From the NCBI GenBank assembly GCA_021229015.1, contig CM037792.1:1426001-1490000 (forward strand): a stretch of DNA of 64,000 nucleotides, given 5' to 3'. Within the stretch, counting starts at the first letter, position 1. Each line of letters starts with the position of its first letter. This DNA is from Solen grandis. Lineage: Eukaryota > Mollusca > Bivalvia > Adapedonta > Solenidae. Below, one piece after another: positions 34,847 to 45,029 of this stretch. A program made the position numbers and the translations under genes. The notes below the pieces were generated by a model. The model did not search any database. It saw only the letters and a program-made list of their open reading frames with translations, and was not told the DNA's origin.

Positions 34847-36208
34847 TAACATGTATTTCAAAACATATTTTTACACATTTTTTTTTCATTTTGAGTTGGA
34901 GTTTGGTTTATTTGAAGTCCTTTGGGTAGAAATTATTGTATAGTTATTGGTGCTTATTAATGATAATTATTTTCTTAGTTTGATTTATTTATTTATTTAA
35001 TGACATTGTTAACATACAAAAGTTGTGAAATAGTACTGATATATGTTAATTTACGTATTTTCCAAGTATAATATTATCTTCCCATAATTCAGAAATCGAA
35101 ATATATGATAATATGCCAATAAAGTTTGAATGAAATATAAATGTTTATTATAAGAAAAAAAAAGGTTGCATTCTATTGCATAATTATGGACATGCACCTG
35201 CTGCGACTGTGTGTCATTATGCGTGTCGGATGAATGACTCTACTAGACACAGTAGCAGTTAATTGACACATGCCGTTAAGTGTGGCCAATAAACATATCA
35301 GGTTAGCAATTATTTAATGAATAGGATCATATACTTACCAGCTTTAAATATACACTTGACACTTTAATCTGTTTACTCAGCAATAAACATATTACACATG
35401 TTTATAGCCAATACACTTTTCAACTTTTTTACATATTCTTTATATGACATAAAATTTGTACAATACACATTTATAGCCAATTACATTATACGTTTTGTAA
35501 TACGGTGAGACAGTCAAAATTTTGTAAAAATAAAAATTACTAAAGGTACTAGTAATATGATATAATAATAAAGAATCCCAATTTCACTTTTGATAATTAA
35601 TAATAATTATCAAAAGTGAAAATGGGATTCTTTCCTATTACATTCATAGTACATTTTGTGCATTTTCTGTCTTCTCTCGCAATTCCATCTTGTCTGCTGC
35701 CTTTTTTTTTTATTAATAGGTCGTGCGAAGATATTTCATATTTTGTTAAGGCTATTCTAAATTTATTAATATATGTATTTTCCGTAAGTATTCTTCGAAA
35801 CAAAAATCATGCTTAAAGAAATTATACATTTCCAATCTATTTGAATTATTTACGTTATAAAAAAAGTTTTGTTTATAAACATCTAAAATTCTGCATGCAT
35901 TTTCCGTAAGTATTCTTACAAACAAAAATCATGCCTAAATTTTACTATTTCACCTCTGTTTACTAGACTGTCGTGTGCATCATGTAAGAAATGGTGATCA
36001 AAGAGTATCATAGATTTATTTCATGTTATATAAGTTATACCAAGACATAGCTAATTTATATTTCAATAAACATAAAACATGGTTAATATCTAACTATGTA
36101 AGAAATTAAAAACTTGAGTTTTCCTCATCTATCAAGTTGTTAAATTAATCTTGAAAATATGTATTTGTGTTGTTTTACTTTTTATTGAATTCTAATAAAC
36201 ATATTTAA
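34847..36208. other. AT-rich spacer with recurrent CAATAAACATA motifs
   Basis: No gene. Variants of CCAATAAACATAT recur near 35110, 35284, 35381, 36063 and 36190, resembling the 3' end of LINE 3. A segment of about 35 bases around TTTTCCGTAAGTATTCTT occurs twice about 125 bp apart (near 35778 and 35901). Confidence 0.45.
35570..35633. repeat. Near-perfect palindrome (hairpin)
   Basis: Arms of about 30 bases, beginning AAAGAATCCCA and ending TGGGATTCTTT, with at most one or two mismatches and almost no loop. It would form a strong cruciform or hairpin RNA. Confidence 0.85.
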
Positions 36209-38389
36209 TTAGGTTTTCGCCTCTGCAGGGCGAAAACCTATTGTTCTTCTTCTGTTGATTTTTTTTAATTTTTTTTTTTTATTATTATTATTTTCCAATT
36301 CCACTCATTTTTGTAGCCAGCCTAGCGACCAGATGAGACATGCTACAGCTATGAAATTTTGGGCATGGAGTCATCTTTATCTGAACTTGTGCCTAAATGG
36401 TAAAACTTTTCACTTTTGTTTCTGATTTAGCCACTAGGGGGCGCAATGCATGTAATCACCGTTTTGCTAATAACTCAAAAATTAGATGCGTTTTTTTACA
36501 TAATGTTCCTTGTTGACAGCCCAATCAAATATGATGGAAATCTCATCATCGAGTACTGGGGAAAAAAATGTTCTAGGAGAGGTTGAATGTTCGAACCTTG
36601 GGGAAAAAAAACTGTGCAAATGAGGGTAGGTCTACGAAAAACCTACCCATTTTTGTTAGAGATCAGATAGAATTTTGTTTGCTGCATACGATTTGCAAGA
36701 CATACGCACAAAATATATGAGGTGGCGAATTTAGGAAATGCGTGGTTTGTCCTCTAGAAACGGTCAAACCACTAAATTTTAGGAAAAATTAAAATTTCAA
36801 AAACATGTTTTTGTCGCTCCTGACTTTATCTTCTGTTCATTCTTCATGAAATTTTCACACGATATGTATTGTTATGTTTGAAAGGGCCTCACAATTAAAA
36901 AGTTAAAAAAAAAATTGAAAAGGTCAAGGTCATATTACGATTATTGTGTTTTTATTCGGCCACAAATAGCTCCAAAACTAAAAATATTTCATTGCGAGTA
37001 TATGAACAAAAGTTTTTAAAGAGCTCTTTCCAGTGATATTTAGTTTTTGAAGATCGGACTTGATTTGGTCATTATACGGCAGTCCAAAGTTTGATCCTTT
37101 TTTTTGAATAATTGTAAATCTGGTTTTATGCTTCAAATTCTGATATATAAGAATTTTTTTTTGACTTGTTCGACTAGCATACTTGATTGAACTATTTTCT
37201 GCTTTGCTAGGTACCTAATGGCAAAATTTTAATCAATTTTCTTTCTCATTTTGCCGATAGGGGGCGCTTTTCTTGAAATCATTCTTTTGCTTATAACTCA
37301 AAAAGTTGAAGTCCGATTCGAATGAGTTTTTTTTGCATTCTGTTCCCTTTTGATAGCCTAATAACATATGATAGGATTCGAGGGTCCGTGTGGCTGAAAG
37401 GTTTTGAGCTACGGAAGGATGAATGTTCGAACCTCGCAAAAAAACCCAACAAAAAACAAACTGTGCAAATGAGGGTAGGTCTACGAAAAACCTATCCATT
37501 TTTGTTAGAGATCAGATAGAAGATTTCCGTCTCCTGCATACCATTTGAAAGACATATACACACAAAATATATGGGGTGGCGAATTTAAGAAAAGCGTGGT
37601 TTGGCCTTTAGAAACGGTCAAACTTAACTAAATTTTAGGAAAAATTAAAATTCCAAAAACATGTTTTTTGTCGCTCCTGACTTTATTTTTTGTTTATTCG
37701 TCATGAAATTTTCACACGTTATGTTTTGTTAAGTTTGGTGAAAGGGACTCACAATTAAAAAGTTAAAAAAAAATTTGAAAAGGTCAAGGTCATATTACGA
37801 TAATTGTGTTTTAATCGGCCCCAAAGTGCTCCAAAACTAAAATTCATTTTATGGCAGTCCAAAGTTTGATCCTTTTTTGGAATAATTGTTAATCAGTTTT
37901 TATGCTTTTAATTGATATATATAAGAAAAAAAAGTTCGACTTGTGCGACTTATATACTTGTTTGAACTATTTGATGCATTTCTAGGTATCTAATTGTAAA
38001 TCAATTTTGTTTCTCATTTTGCCGCTAGAGGGCGTTTTGCTTAAAACCTCTCTTTTGCTTATAACTCAAAACATTAAAGTCTGATTGAAATGCGGTTTTC
38101 AGCATTTTGTTCCTTGTTGACAGCACCACAAAATGTGATGGATTTCAAGGGATAGGGTATGGGAAAATATTTGCGCTAGAAGAGGTTGAATGCTCTAACA
38201 TTGCAAAAAAAAAACACCAAAAAAAAAACAAAAACAACAAAAAACAACAAAAAACTGTGCAAATGAGAGTAGGTCTTCAAAAAACCTTTGCGTTCTGTTT
38301 CATATTGAAAGTTGTGGCTGAGTTGAAATAACGTGTTCAAGTTGATTAGGTTAAAAGCGAAAACCGAGATACCGCTTGCGGTTCTAGTT
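36209..38389 (+). mobile_element. Non-coding element with tandem units of about 850 bp
   Basis: Begins with GGTTTTCGCC..GGGCGAAAACC, a short palindrome, and ends near GCGAAAACCGAGATACCGCT. Inside, landmarks recur at about 850-bp spacing: CTGTGCAAATGAGGGTAGG near 36613, 37464 and 38256; TTTTGCCACTAGGGGGCGC-type near 36430, 37250 and 38019; and AGGTCAAGGTCATATTACGA near 36920 and 37780. No protein domain was seen. The end palindrome plus tandem core resembles the layout of the pearl-like element at 13839, with much longer units. Confidence 0.65.
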
Positions 38390-38506
38390 CTTATTATTTT
38401 TTATATAATATTTTTATTTCACACACACATGCACGCCTTTCATATATTTGATTCATTCAAGATTTTACAAAATCCTTAGAAATGATTATACTTACATTAA
38501 CATAAT

Positions 38507-38512
38507 AACACA
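38507..38512. repeat. Target-site duplication, left (AACACA)
   Basis: AACACA directly precedes the element's first base (38513) and is repeated exactly at 46045-46050 after its last base. Six bp is the length typical of Polinton/Maverick integration. Confidence 0.85.
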
Positions 38513-38543
38513 AGTAGTATAGGCATCTCTTTAGCGTCAAGAC

Positions 38544-38602
38544 TGCGCATGCGCAGGAGTGACGTCATCAGATTATTTGCGCATGTGCGGCGGCCATATT
38601 GG
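38544..38602 (+). promoter_or_regulatory. NRF1/CRE/YY1-like cluster at the left end
   Basis: TGCGCATGCGCA (38544-38555), TGACGTCA (38560-38567), TTGCGCATGTGCGG (38577-38590) and GGCCATATTGG (38592-38602), starting 31 bp from the terminus. These are classic animal TATA-less promoter motifs. They are conserved in the right arm (45955-46013). Confidence 0.6.
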
Positions 38603-39640
38603 TTTTCTATTTTTAGAATGACATCATGATCTATTTTTAGAATGACATCATGATCTATAGTTAGAAATGACATCAATGTACAGAGTTGTATATTCGACCT
38701 AGGGTTAAGGACATTGAGGGTCAAGTCCTTAGGCGGAGACACATGGTAAACACCAAAGAACATGAGATACAACAGAGGAATTGATAGTCCCAATAATATA
38801 CAGAGCTGACTTGTATATTCAGTCATAAGGCTTAATCACGGACATTGAGGGTCAGGTCCTCAGCCTTAGACGGGGACTATACAAAGTCTTAAAACAATGA
38901 TCAATATATGATCATCATACAATAAATATAATTAATCTTTATCAAACATTATTTGGAAAACATAGAAAAAAAATTAATGGCATTACTTACGATGTGAACA
39001 GCTCCTGTTATAAAATGAACTCAACACTCATGTCTTACGCGTGATCTGCCGTTTATGGCCATAGTATTTCCGGAAATTATATTTAGAAATGTATTTAGCA
39101 CTGTACAACTAGAATAAACCAGAATTAACCAGTTGTTATCTAAAATTAACTATGATTTTGATCAACAACCAATCAGAATAGAGAGCGATGACGTTATGTT
39201 TAAAAATAAAGTCAATATTTCAACACAATTTTTGAACATGTCTGTACACGTTATTTCAACATGAAATGGAAATAAAGATCAAATCCTCAGAATTCAGGTG
39301 TGCGTGGAACACAATTTTTGAACATGTCTGTACACGTTATTTCAACATAATGACTTCTTTGCGAATAATGAAATCAGTTAAAGTAGGCACCAGTACATTT
39401 CATAATCACATACACAGTGACCTATATACCAACAGAAAGAAAAAACATCTTACCTACCATGCATGGATACATTTTACTTTGAATCTGGAGTAACACACTC
39501 CATTTGTTAAATTCTCTCTCTCTCTCTCTTAATTTCTTAGAGTTTGTATATGATTAACACATTCTCATAATAAAGTATCAAATTTAATGAAGTACATGAA
39601 CACGTACATGTAACATTTTTGTTCTCTCTCAAAAACCACA

Positions 39641-39694
39641 CACACACACACACACAGTCACGTTCGCGCAACACACACACACACGTGATATACC

Positions 39695-39740
<46 letters not shown>

Positions 39741-39751
39741 CACGTTCGCGC

Positions 39752-39791
<40 letters not shown>
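39641..39791. repeat. (CA)n microsatellites in the left arm
   Basis: Three CA blocks separated by GTCACGTTCGCGCAAC, which itself occurs twice. The right arm has only one short (GT)n at about 44596-44618, so this block expanded in one arm. Confidence 0.9.
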
Positions 39792-39795
<4 letters not shown>

Positions 39796-40917
39796 ATAAA
39801 CCATTTTAAGTCAAAATATTTCCGGTAATTATTCTTGGAAATGTATTTCTAGTATACAACTAGATTAAACCAGAGATAACTGGGTTACAATTTGAACCGA
39901 CCAATGCCATGTCTTCATTTTATATCGATTGAACAAGTCTAAACATGTTGTCTAAAAATAACCATGACTTAGATCAACAACCAATCAGAAACGAAATGTA
40001 GTATTACAACCAATAACATGTTTCATTCCATGAATAGGCATGACATTGCACAACAACCAGCAATCATTTTTACTCCATGAACCTATGAGGCGTATACACA
40101 CACACACACGCACACTATTCAAGCAAAATAATAGAATGCGTTCTGGAAATGAGATGGACATGCCGAGTAAGGTAATCTTTTTAATATATAAATCACCTAC
40201 CTTTTTTTCCTCAGTATCCATTTTTTTTATATCACACAACAGAATTTCCAAAAAGTGAATGACATGTATATCCATTAGTCTTTAGAAATTTCCTGCACAC
40301 AAAAAATTCCAACTGATCACTCTAAGAGAATACATAGAAAAAAAACCTGTGTACTCTGTGCGTGAAAAAGATTATGTTTTGGGCTTCGCTAACTTAAAAC
40401 ACATGTGTGTGTGTAATCGACATAATCCTAGAGCGGTGTGAAATAGCTAATTAAAAAGTCATTACCTCTTTCAGTTTACCAAATTATATACCATTCGAAT
40501 ATAAGTATAAAACATTGAACGAATTTTGTTATTTCGATTTCAGAAATAAATTGATTGATATTGTTTTAGTGCAAATCAATTCTAAATACATGATTGATCC
40601 AATATTGATTATTTATCGATTTTTGTTATATCATACAAAAAATCAATATTTTCCTTTTGTTCACTAATATTTAGTCATTTGAACAAACAAATAGTAAGAA
40701 GCTTCAAAATAAATCTGTTGTTTTTATTTTCAATCGAATTATTGTCAATAATCGATTTCATTGATTTCCCCCACCCACTTTTTTAAAGGTACAATGTTAA
40801 AAAGTAATATCTCCCTTAGTTGTTATCCGATTTGAATCATTTTCATAGCAATGAAAAGCTCAAAGTAAGATCTTTACTTTGAATACTCTTAACCGGAAGT
40901 CCATGATAAACAAAAAA

Positions 40918-40933
40918 CCGGAAATGACGTCAT
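40918..40933 (+). promoter_or_regulatory. ETS-CRE composite-like site, left inner arm
   Basis: CCGGAAATGACGTCAT matches the ETS half (CCGGAA) directly joined to the CRE half (TGACGTCA), a known composite element of animal promoters. Inverted counterparts lie on the other side of the genes at 43203 and 43313. Confidence 0.5.
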
Positions 40934-41114
40934 TCTATGTAAAAATGACTCTTTCTTCATTAGTTTGAACTTCGAGGGTAGAAAAAAACATACGAAAATC
41001 TTGTCCTATAAGATGTACAATGTCATGAACTACGACGAGGGATTTTCAGAGCTGGATCTAGAGATGTGTGAAGCCTGTTTAATATAAGAACAAGCAGGAT
41101 CAAAGTCTTGGGAC

Positions 41115-41135
41115 TTATAAAAGCTTATAAGGGGA
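41115..41135 (+). promoter_or_regulatory. TTATAAGGGG promoter motif of gene 1
   Basis: TTATAAAAG at 41115-41123 is followed by TTATAAGGGGA at 41125-41135, 39 bases before the ATPase ATG. The TTATAAGGG core recurs before both other genes (42058 and 42733). It is probably the cassette's TATA-like promoter. Confidence 0.6.
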
Positions 41136-41163
41136 AGTGCCTCCTTTTTTCAGTTCATAAAAT

Positions 41164-42003
41164 ATGTTTTCTACAAAGTGTTTAGAGTGTGAACAAGTAT
41201 TCACAAGAAAGGACAATATGTTAAGACATTGTGCATTTAAACATGGAAATGAAAAGACAGTCAATGAAAGGCCTCCTCCTCCGGAATTGACTCCTCCTCC
41301 TCCTCTGGAATTGACTCCTCCTCCTCCTCCTCCTCAGGGAGGAGGAATTCTTCCTCTTTCTCCTCCTCAAGGGGGAGGTTCGATATTTCAGGGAGTAAAG
41401 ACACAAAAGAAAGTTAGGGAAATACCTCCTTCAACATTAACTAATGGACAGGAATTTGTTTTTCAACATCCCTTTACGTGTATGGTCAGCGGACCGACCT
41501 CTTGTGGTAAAACTTACTTCGTATCACAGCTACTACAGAGGGCTTATGAAAAACTTCGTCCCGCTCCACAACGTATTATCTGGTTATACAAGAGATGGCA
41601 ACCGTTATATGACGAAATACAAAGAAACGTTTTTCCGGAAGTAGAATTCAAAAAAGGAGTACCTTTTAATCTGGAAAAAGACGAGTTTTTGGACCCTAGA
41701 GTCAGAAATGTGATCATATTAGATGACATGGCTACGGAAGCGGTGAAAGACCAACGAGTGACCGATTTATTCACGGAAGGTAGCCACCATAGAAATCTGT
41801 CTGTCATCGTTATCAACCAAAACCTGTATTTCAGCAAAGATCCTACCCAGAGACGAAATTGCCATTATCTGGTATTATTTAACAACCCTATAGACAGACA
41901 ACAGGTTATGACCCTTGCCCGACAAATGTACCCCAGTAACCCCCAAGAACTGTTAAGACCTTTGAAAAGGCTGTTAGTCATCCCTATGGCTATTTACTCG
42001 TAG
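41164..42003 (+). CDS. FtsK/HerA-type genome-packaging ATPase with N-terminal zinc finger
   Basis: A 279-residue P-loop ATPase of the type that pumps DNA into Polinton/adintovirus capsids. Residues 6-27 form a C-x2-C-x12-H-x4-H finger (CLEC...HCAFKH), about 37-70 a Pro/Gly-rich linker, and 95-279 the ATPase. Walker A is GPTSCGKT at 110-117. Walker B is VIILDD at 183-188. A polar VIVINQN strand lies at 214-220, and an RR pair at 230-231 is a candidate arginine finger. The frame is fully open and the ATG lies 39 bases after a TTATAAGGGG motif. The finger could direct DNA or partner binding (inference). Related ATPases are usually found beside capsid genes, which are absent here. Confidence 0.85.
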   Translation: MFSTKCLECEQVFTRKDNMLRHCAFKHGNEKTVNERPPPPELTPPPPLELTPPPPPPQGGGILPLSPPQGGGSIFQGVKTQKKVREIPPSTLTNGQEFVFQHPFTCMVSGPTSCGKTYFVSQLLQRAYEKLRPAPQRIIWLYKRWQPLYDEIQRNVFPEVEFKKGVPFNLEKDEFLDPRVRNVIILDDMATEAVKDQRVTDLFTEGSHHRNLSVIVINQNLYFSKDPTQRRNCHYLVLFNNPIDRQQVMTLARQMYPSNPQELLRPLKRLLVIPMAIYS

Positions 42004-42030
42004 ATTTAAAGCCACTTACACCAGCTTCAC

Positions 42031-42042
42031 TGCGCATGCGCA
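42031..42042 (+). promoter_or_regulatory. NRF1-like palindrome upstream of gene 2
   Basis: TGCGCATGCGCA, identical to the 12-mer at both element ends, lies 50 bp upstream of the preferred start of gene 2 in the short gap after the ATPase. Confidence 0.5.
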
Positions 42043-42057
42043 CAAATGTGATGGAAT

Positions 42058-42066
42058 TTATAAGGG
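42058..42066 (+). promoter_or_regulatory. TTATAAGGG promoter motif of gene 2
   Basis: TTATAAGGG 23 bases before the ATG at 42081. Its position favours 42081 over the upstream in-frame ATGs at 42036 and 42051 as the true start, because transcripts starting at the motif would exclude those. Confidence 0.55.
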
Positions 42067-42080
42067 AAACAGATTGTAGA

Positions 42081-42730
42081 ATGGAACCACCAAACGATAT
42101 ACAGAGACAGGATACTGTTCCAGTCGAAACTTTGCAAAACATCATGATTTCTTGCGACGACTGCGGTTCTATGTTTCAGACATTAGTAACTTACAAAAAC
42201 ATGTCAGAGCATGGTGTCCAGCGGTGTTGAAAAGAAAAGCTGAACATACTAGTAATGAAGATGAGCCTACGAGTAAAGTAGGCCGTCGAGATTGGATCAC
42301 CTGCGATGATGGTTCTGATAATGAAAGTTCTATGGACGAACAAGACTTCATTGAAGACATAAATGAATATTTCGAATCCTTAGCCAAAAAAGCTGGTGAG
42401 AAAACGGAAACAATTTGGGATGAAAAATACTACGAATATAGAAATGAAGGAAACTCAGAACAGAAAGCCCGTTCAAAAGCCTACGAGTTTGTCTTTGAAG
42501 ACGATAAAAAAGAATTCATGCGAATGTATACAGATTTTTTGAGAACAGCGGCTCAACTAGAAGGAAGCGTCGTTCATCAGAAAATTCTTCGAGAAATTTT
42601 GGATTCAGACAATAAAAAGAAAGTGATTAAACGAGTATTGAAAAAGTACAATCATTGGTTCGATGAGGTCATTGGTCACGGAGAGATAGATTCGGAATCT
42701 AGTGATGATGATGATGATGATGATGAATAA
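42081..42730 (+). pseudogene. Acidic C2HC-finger protein, split by a one-base frame change
   Basis: The first frame runs from ATG 42081 to a stop at 42228-42230 and contains the first cysteine pair of a finger (CDDC). A second frame, open to 42728-42730, supplies the rest: a His and Cys at the spacing expected for the second half (HVRAWC), then about 165 further residues. The switch lies near 42170-42176, where no long homopolymer exists. The longer part is acidic with a helical central region (YYEYRNEGNSEQKARSKAYE, then DDKKEFMRMYTDFLRTA) and a terminal Asp run encoded by (GAT)n. I associate it with uncharacterised proteins that accompany Polinton-type ATPases in cnidarian and mollusc genomes (from memory, unchecked). 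Either the copy is mutated, the base call is wrong, or the shift is programmed. Confidence 0.65.
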
Positions 42731-42732
42731 GT

Positions 42733-42743
42733 TTATAAGGGGG
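42733..42743 (+). promoter_or_regulatory. TTATAAGGGGG promoter motif of gene 3
   Basis: Begins two bases after the gene 2 stop and 43 bases before the gene 3 ATG. Same core as at 41125 and 42058. An AATAAA at 42761-42766 could also serve as polyadenylation signal for the upstream genes. Confidence 0.55.
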
Positions 42744-42775
42744 AGAAGATTAATAGACATAAATAAAAACTAATA

Positions 42776-43084
42776 ATGAACATTGACAGATGGTCACAAC
42801 ATTTTCGCCTCATGGCCGAGGGAAAACTACGTCCTAATCATAAAGGACACTACGTTGTAGAAAAAATACAGACTGGTGGCACGTCTAAAGAACCGACCAT
42901 TCAGTATGTTACCCCTGTGGCACAAGCAGTAGAAATGGCCAAGTCAGAACTCAAGAGACAAGACTCTCCACCAAGGGAAAGAAAGTCTACTTCCATGAAA
43001 CGTCAGAATATGAGTTTCCCTGTAAAATCAAACAAAAGATTTCGACCACCAGGAATTCCAGCCAATTCAACCTTCTATGTTTGA
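42776..43084 (+). CDS. Small basic protein of the Polinton-like cassette
   Basis: 102 residues, function unknown. The N-terminal half (IDRWSQHFRLMAEGKL..., VTPVAQAVEMAKSELK) is amphipathic and probably helical. The C-terminal third is rich in Lys/Arg/Ser/Pro (about residues 62-95) and would suit nucleic acid binding or a nuclear signal. The frame is intact and the ATG follows a TTATAAGGG motif by 43 bases, arguing for a real gene. I have the impression that similar short proteins sit beside the packaging ATPase in other invertebrate Polinton-like loci, possibly as a minor virion or core component (inference, unchecked). Confidence 0.7.
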   Translation: MNIDRWSQHFRLMAEGKLRPNHKGHYVVEKIQTGGTSKEPTIQYVTPVAQAVEMAKSELKRQDSPPRERKSTSMKRQNMSFPVKSNKRFRPPGIPANSTFYV

Positions 43085-43202
43085 GACTAAGGACAATATA
43101 ATTGTAGAACAGAAAATTGTGCATTTAAAACTTTTTATAGCTATAAAAAAATATATATAAATCGAGTGAAAACTAAAGGAAATAGGGTCAATTTTAACAT
43201 TG

Positions 43203-43327
43203 ATGACGTCATTTCCGGTTTAAAAGACCCATAAAAAATTTTGAGCTTACATTGTATAAATGATTCAAATCGGATAACAACTAAGGGAGATAGAGTCATT
43301 TTTTACATGTGTTGACGTCATTTCCGG
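43203..43327 (+). promoter_or_regulatory. Two inverted ETS-CRE composite-like sites, right of the genes
   Basis: ATGACGTCATTTCCGG at 43203-43218 and TGACGTCATTTCCGG at 43313-43327, each part of a unit of about 110 bp that also contains AACTAA..GGAGATAGAGTCA-type sequence. Together with 40918 they bracket the cassette. Confidence 0.5.
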
Positions 43328-44593
43328 TTTTTATTCATCATAGACTTCCGGTTTAGAGTGTTCAAAGTAAAGATCTCACTTTGAGCTTTCCATTGCTATG
43401 AAAATGATTCAAATCGGATAACAACTAAGGGAGATATTACCTTTTAACATTGTACCTTTAAAAAAGTGGGTGGGGGAAATCAATGAAATCGATAATTGAC
43501 AATAATTCGATTGAAAATAAAAACAACAGATTTATTTTGAAGCTTCTTACTATTTGTTTGTTCAAATGACTAAATATTAGTGAACAAAAGGAAAATATTG
43601 ATTTTTTGTATGATATAACAAAAATCGATAAATAATCAATATTGGATCAATCATGTATTTAGAATTGATTTGCACTAAAACAATATAAAAAAAAATGAGT
43701 TCTAAAAATTCAAAATAACAATATTTGTATACTCAAATGACTTAATGCTAGAGCAGAAAAAAAGAAAATATTGGTTTTTTGTATATATAACAAAAATCGA
43801 TAAATAATCAATATTGGATCAATCATGTATTTAAAAACAAAATTCGTTCAATGTTTTATACTTATATTCGAATGGTATATAATTTGGTAAACTGAAAGAG
43901 GTAATGACTTTTTAATTAGCTTTTCTGCTGCAAGGTCACAGCTGTTAAGAGTATACCGATTACACACACACACACATGTGTTTTAAGTTAACGAAGCCCA
44001 AAACTTAATCTTTTTCACGCACAGAGTACACATGTTTTTTTTCTATGTATGCTCTCTTAGAGTGATCAGTTGGAATTTTTTGTGTGCAGGAAATTTCTAA
44101 AGACTAATGGATATACATGTCATTCACTTTTTGGAAATTCTGTTGTGTGATATAAAAAAATGGATACTGAGGAAAAAAGGTAGGTGATTTATATATTAAA
44201 AAGATTACCTTACTCGGCATGTCCATTTCATTTCCAGAACGCTTTCACATTTGTTTGAAAGTGTGCGTGTGTGTGTGTGTGTGTGTATACGCCTCATAGG
44301 TTCATGGAGTAAAAATGATTGCTGGTTGTTGTGCAATGTCATGCCTATTCATGGAATGAAACATGTTATTGGTTGTAATACTACATTTCGTTTCTGATTG
44401 GTTGTTGATCTAAGTCATGGTTATTTTTAGACATTATGTCTATACTTGTTCAATCGATATAAAATGAAGACATGGCATTGGTCGGTTCAAATTGTAAACC
44501 AGTTATCTCTGGTTTACTCTAGTTGTATACTGGAAATACATTTCCAAGAATAATTACCGGAAATACTTTGACTTAAAATGGTATATCACGTGT

Positions 44594-44626
<33 letters not shown>

Positions 44627-44741
44627 GGAATATAACATGAAAATGTTACATGTATACATGTACGTGTTCATGTACTTCATTAAATTTGATACTTTAAGTA
44701 TGAGAATATGCTTATATAATCATATACAAACTCTACAGAAA

Positions 44742-44777
<36 letters not shown>

Positions 44778-45029
44778 ATTTAACAAATGGAATGTGTTAC
44801 TCCAGATTCAAAGTAAAATGTATCCATGCATGGTAGGTAAGATGTTTTTTCTTTCTGTTGCTATATAGGTCACAGTGTATGTGATTATGAAATGTACTGG
44901 TGCCTGCTTTAAATGATTTCAATATTCGCAAAGAAGTCACTATGTTGAAATAACGTGTACAGACATGTTCAAAAATTGTGTTCCACGCACACCTGAATTC
45001 TGAGGATTTGATCTTTATTTCCATTTCAT

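Larger units (their letters stand above)
38513..40970 (+). repeat. Left inverted terminal repeat
   Basis: Pairs with 43275-46044. Matching landmarks in inverted order include the NRF1/CRE/YY1 cluster, the repeated GATCATGATGTCAT motifs, the GTCCGTGATTAAGCC block, the ACGTGTACAGACATG repeats, the CA/GT microsatellites, and the GGTACAATGTTAAAA..ATCTCCCTTAG segment. Short open frames in it have mirror-image counterparts in the right arm and no domain. Confidence 0.9.

Noticed and set aside
39537..39828. Cys/Val- and His/Thr-rich open frames
   Set aside because: Translations of the CA microsatellite in both directions.
41164..42003. ATPase as a host gene with a zinc finger
   Set aside because: It lies inside long inverted repeats with a target-site duplication, has no introns, and its Walker motifs are of the viral packaging type.
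42036..42080. ATG at 42036 as the start of gene 2
   Set aside because: It overlaps the NRF1-like palindrome and lies upstream of the TTATAAGGG motif, so 42081 is preferred.
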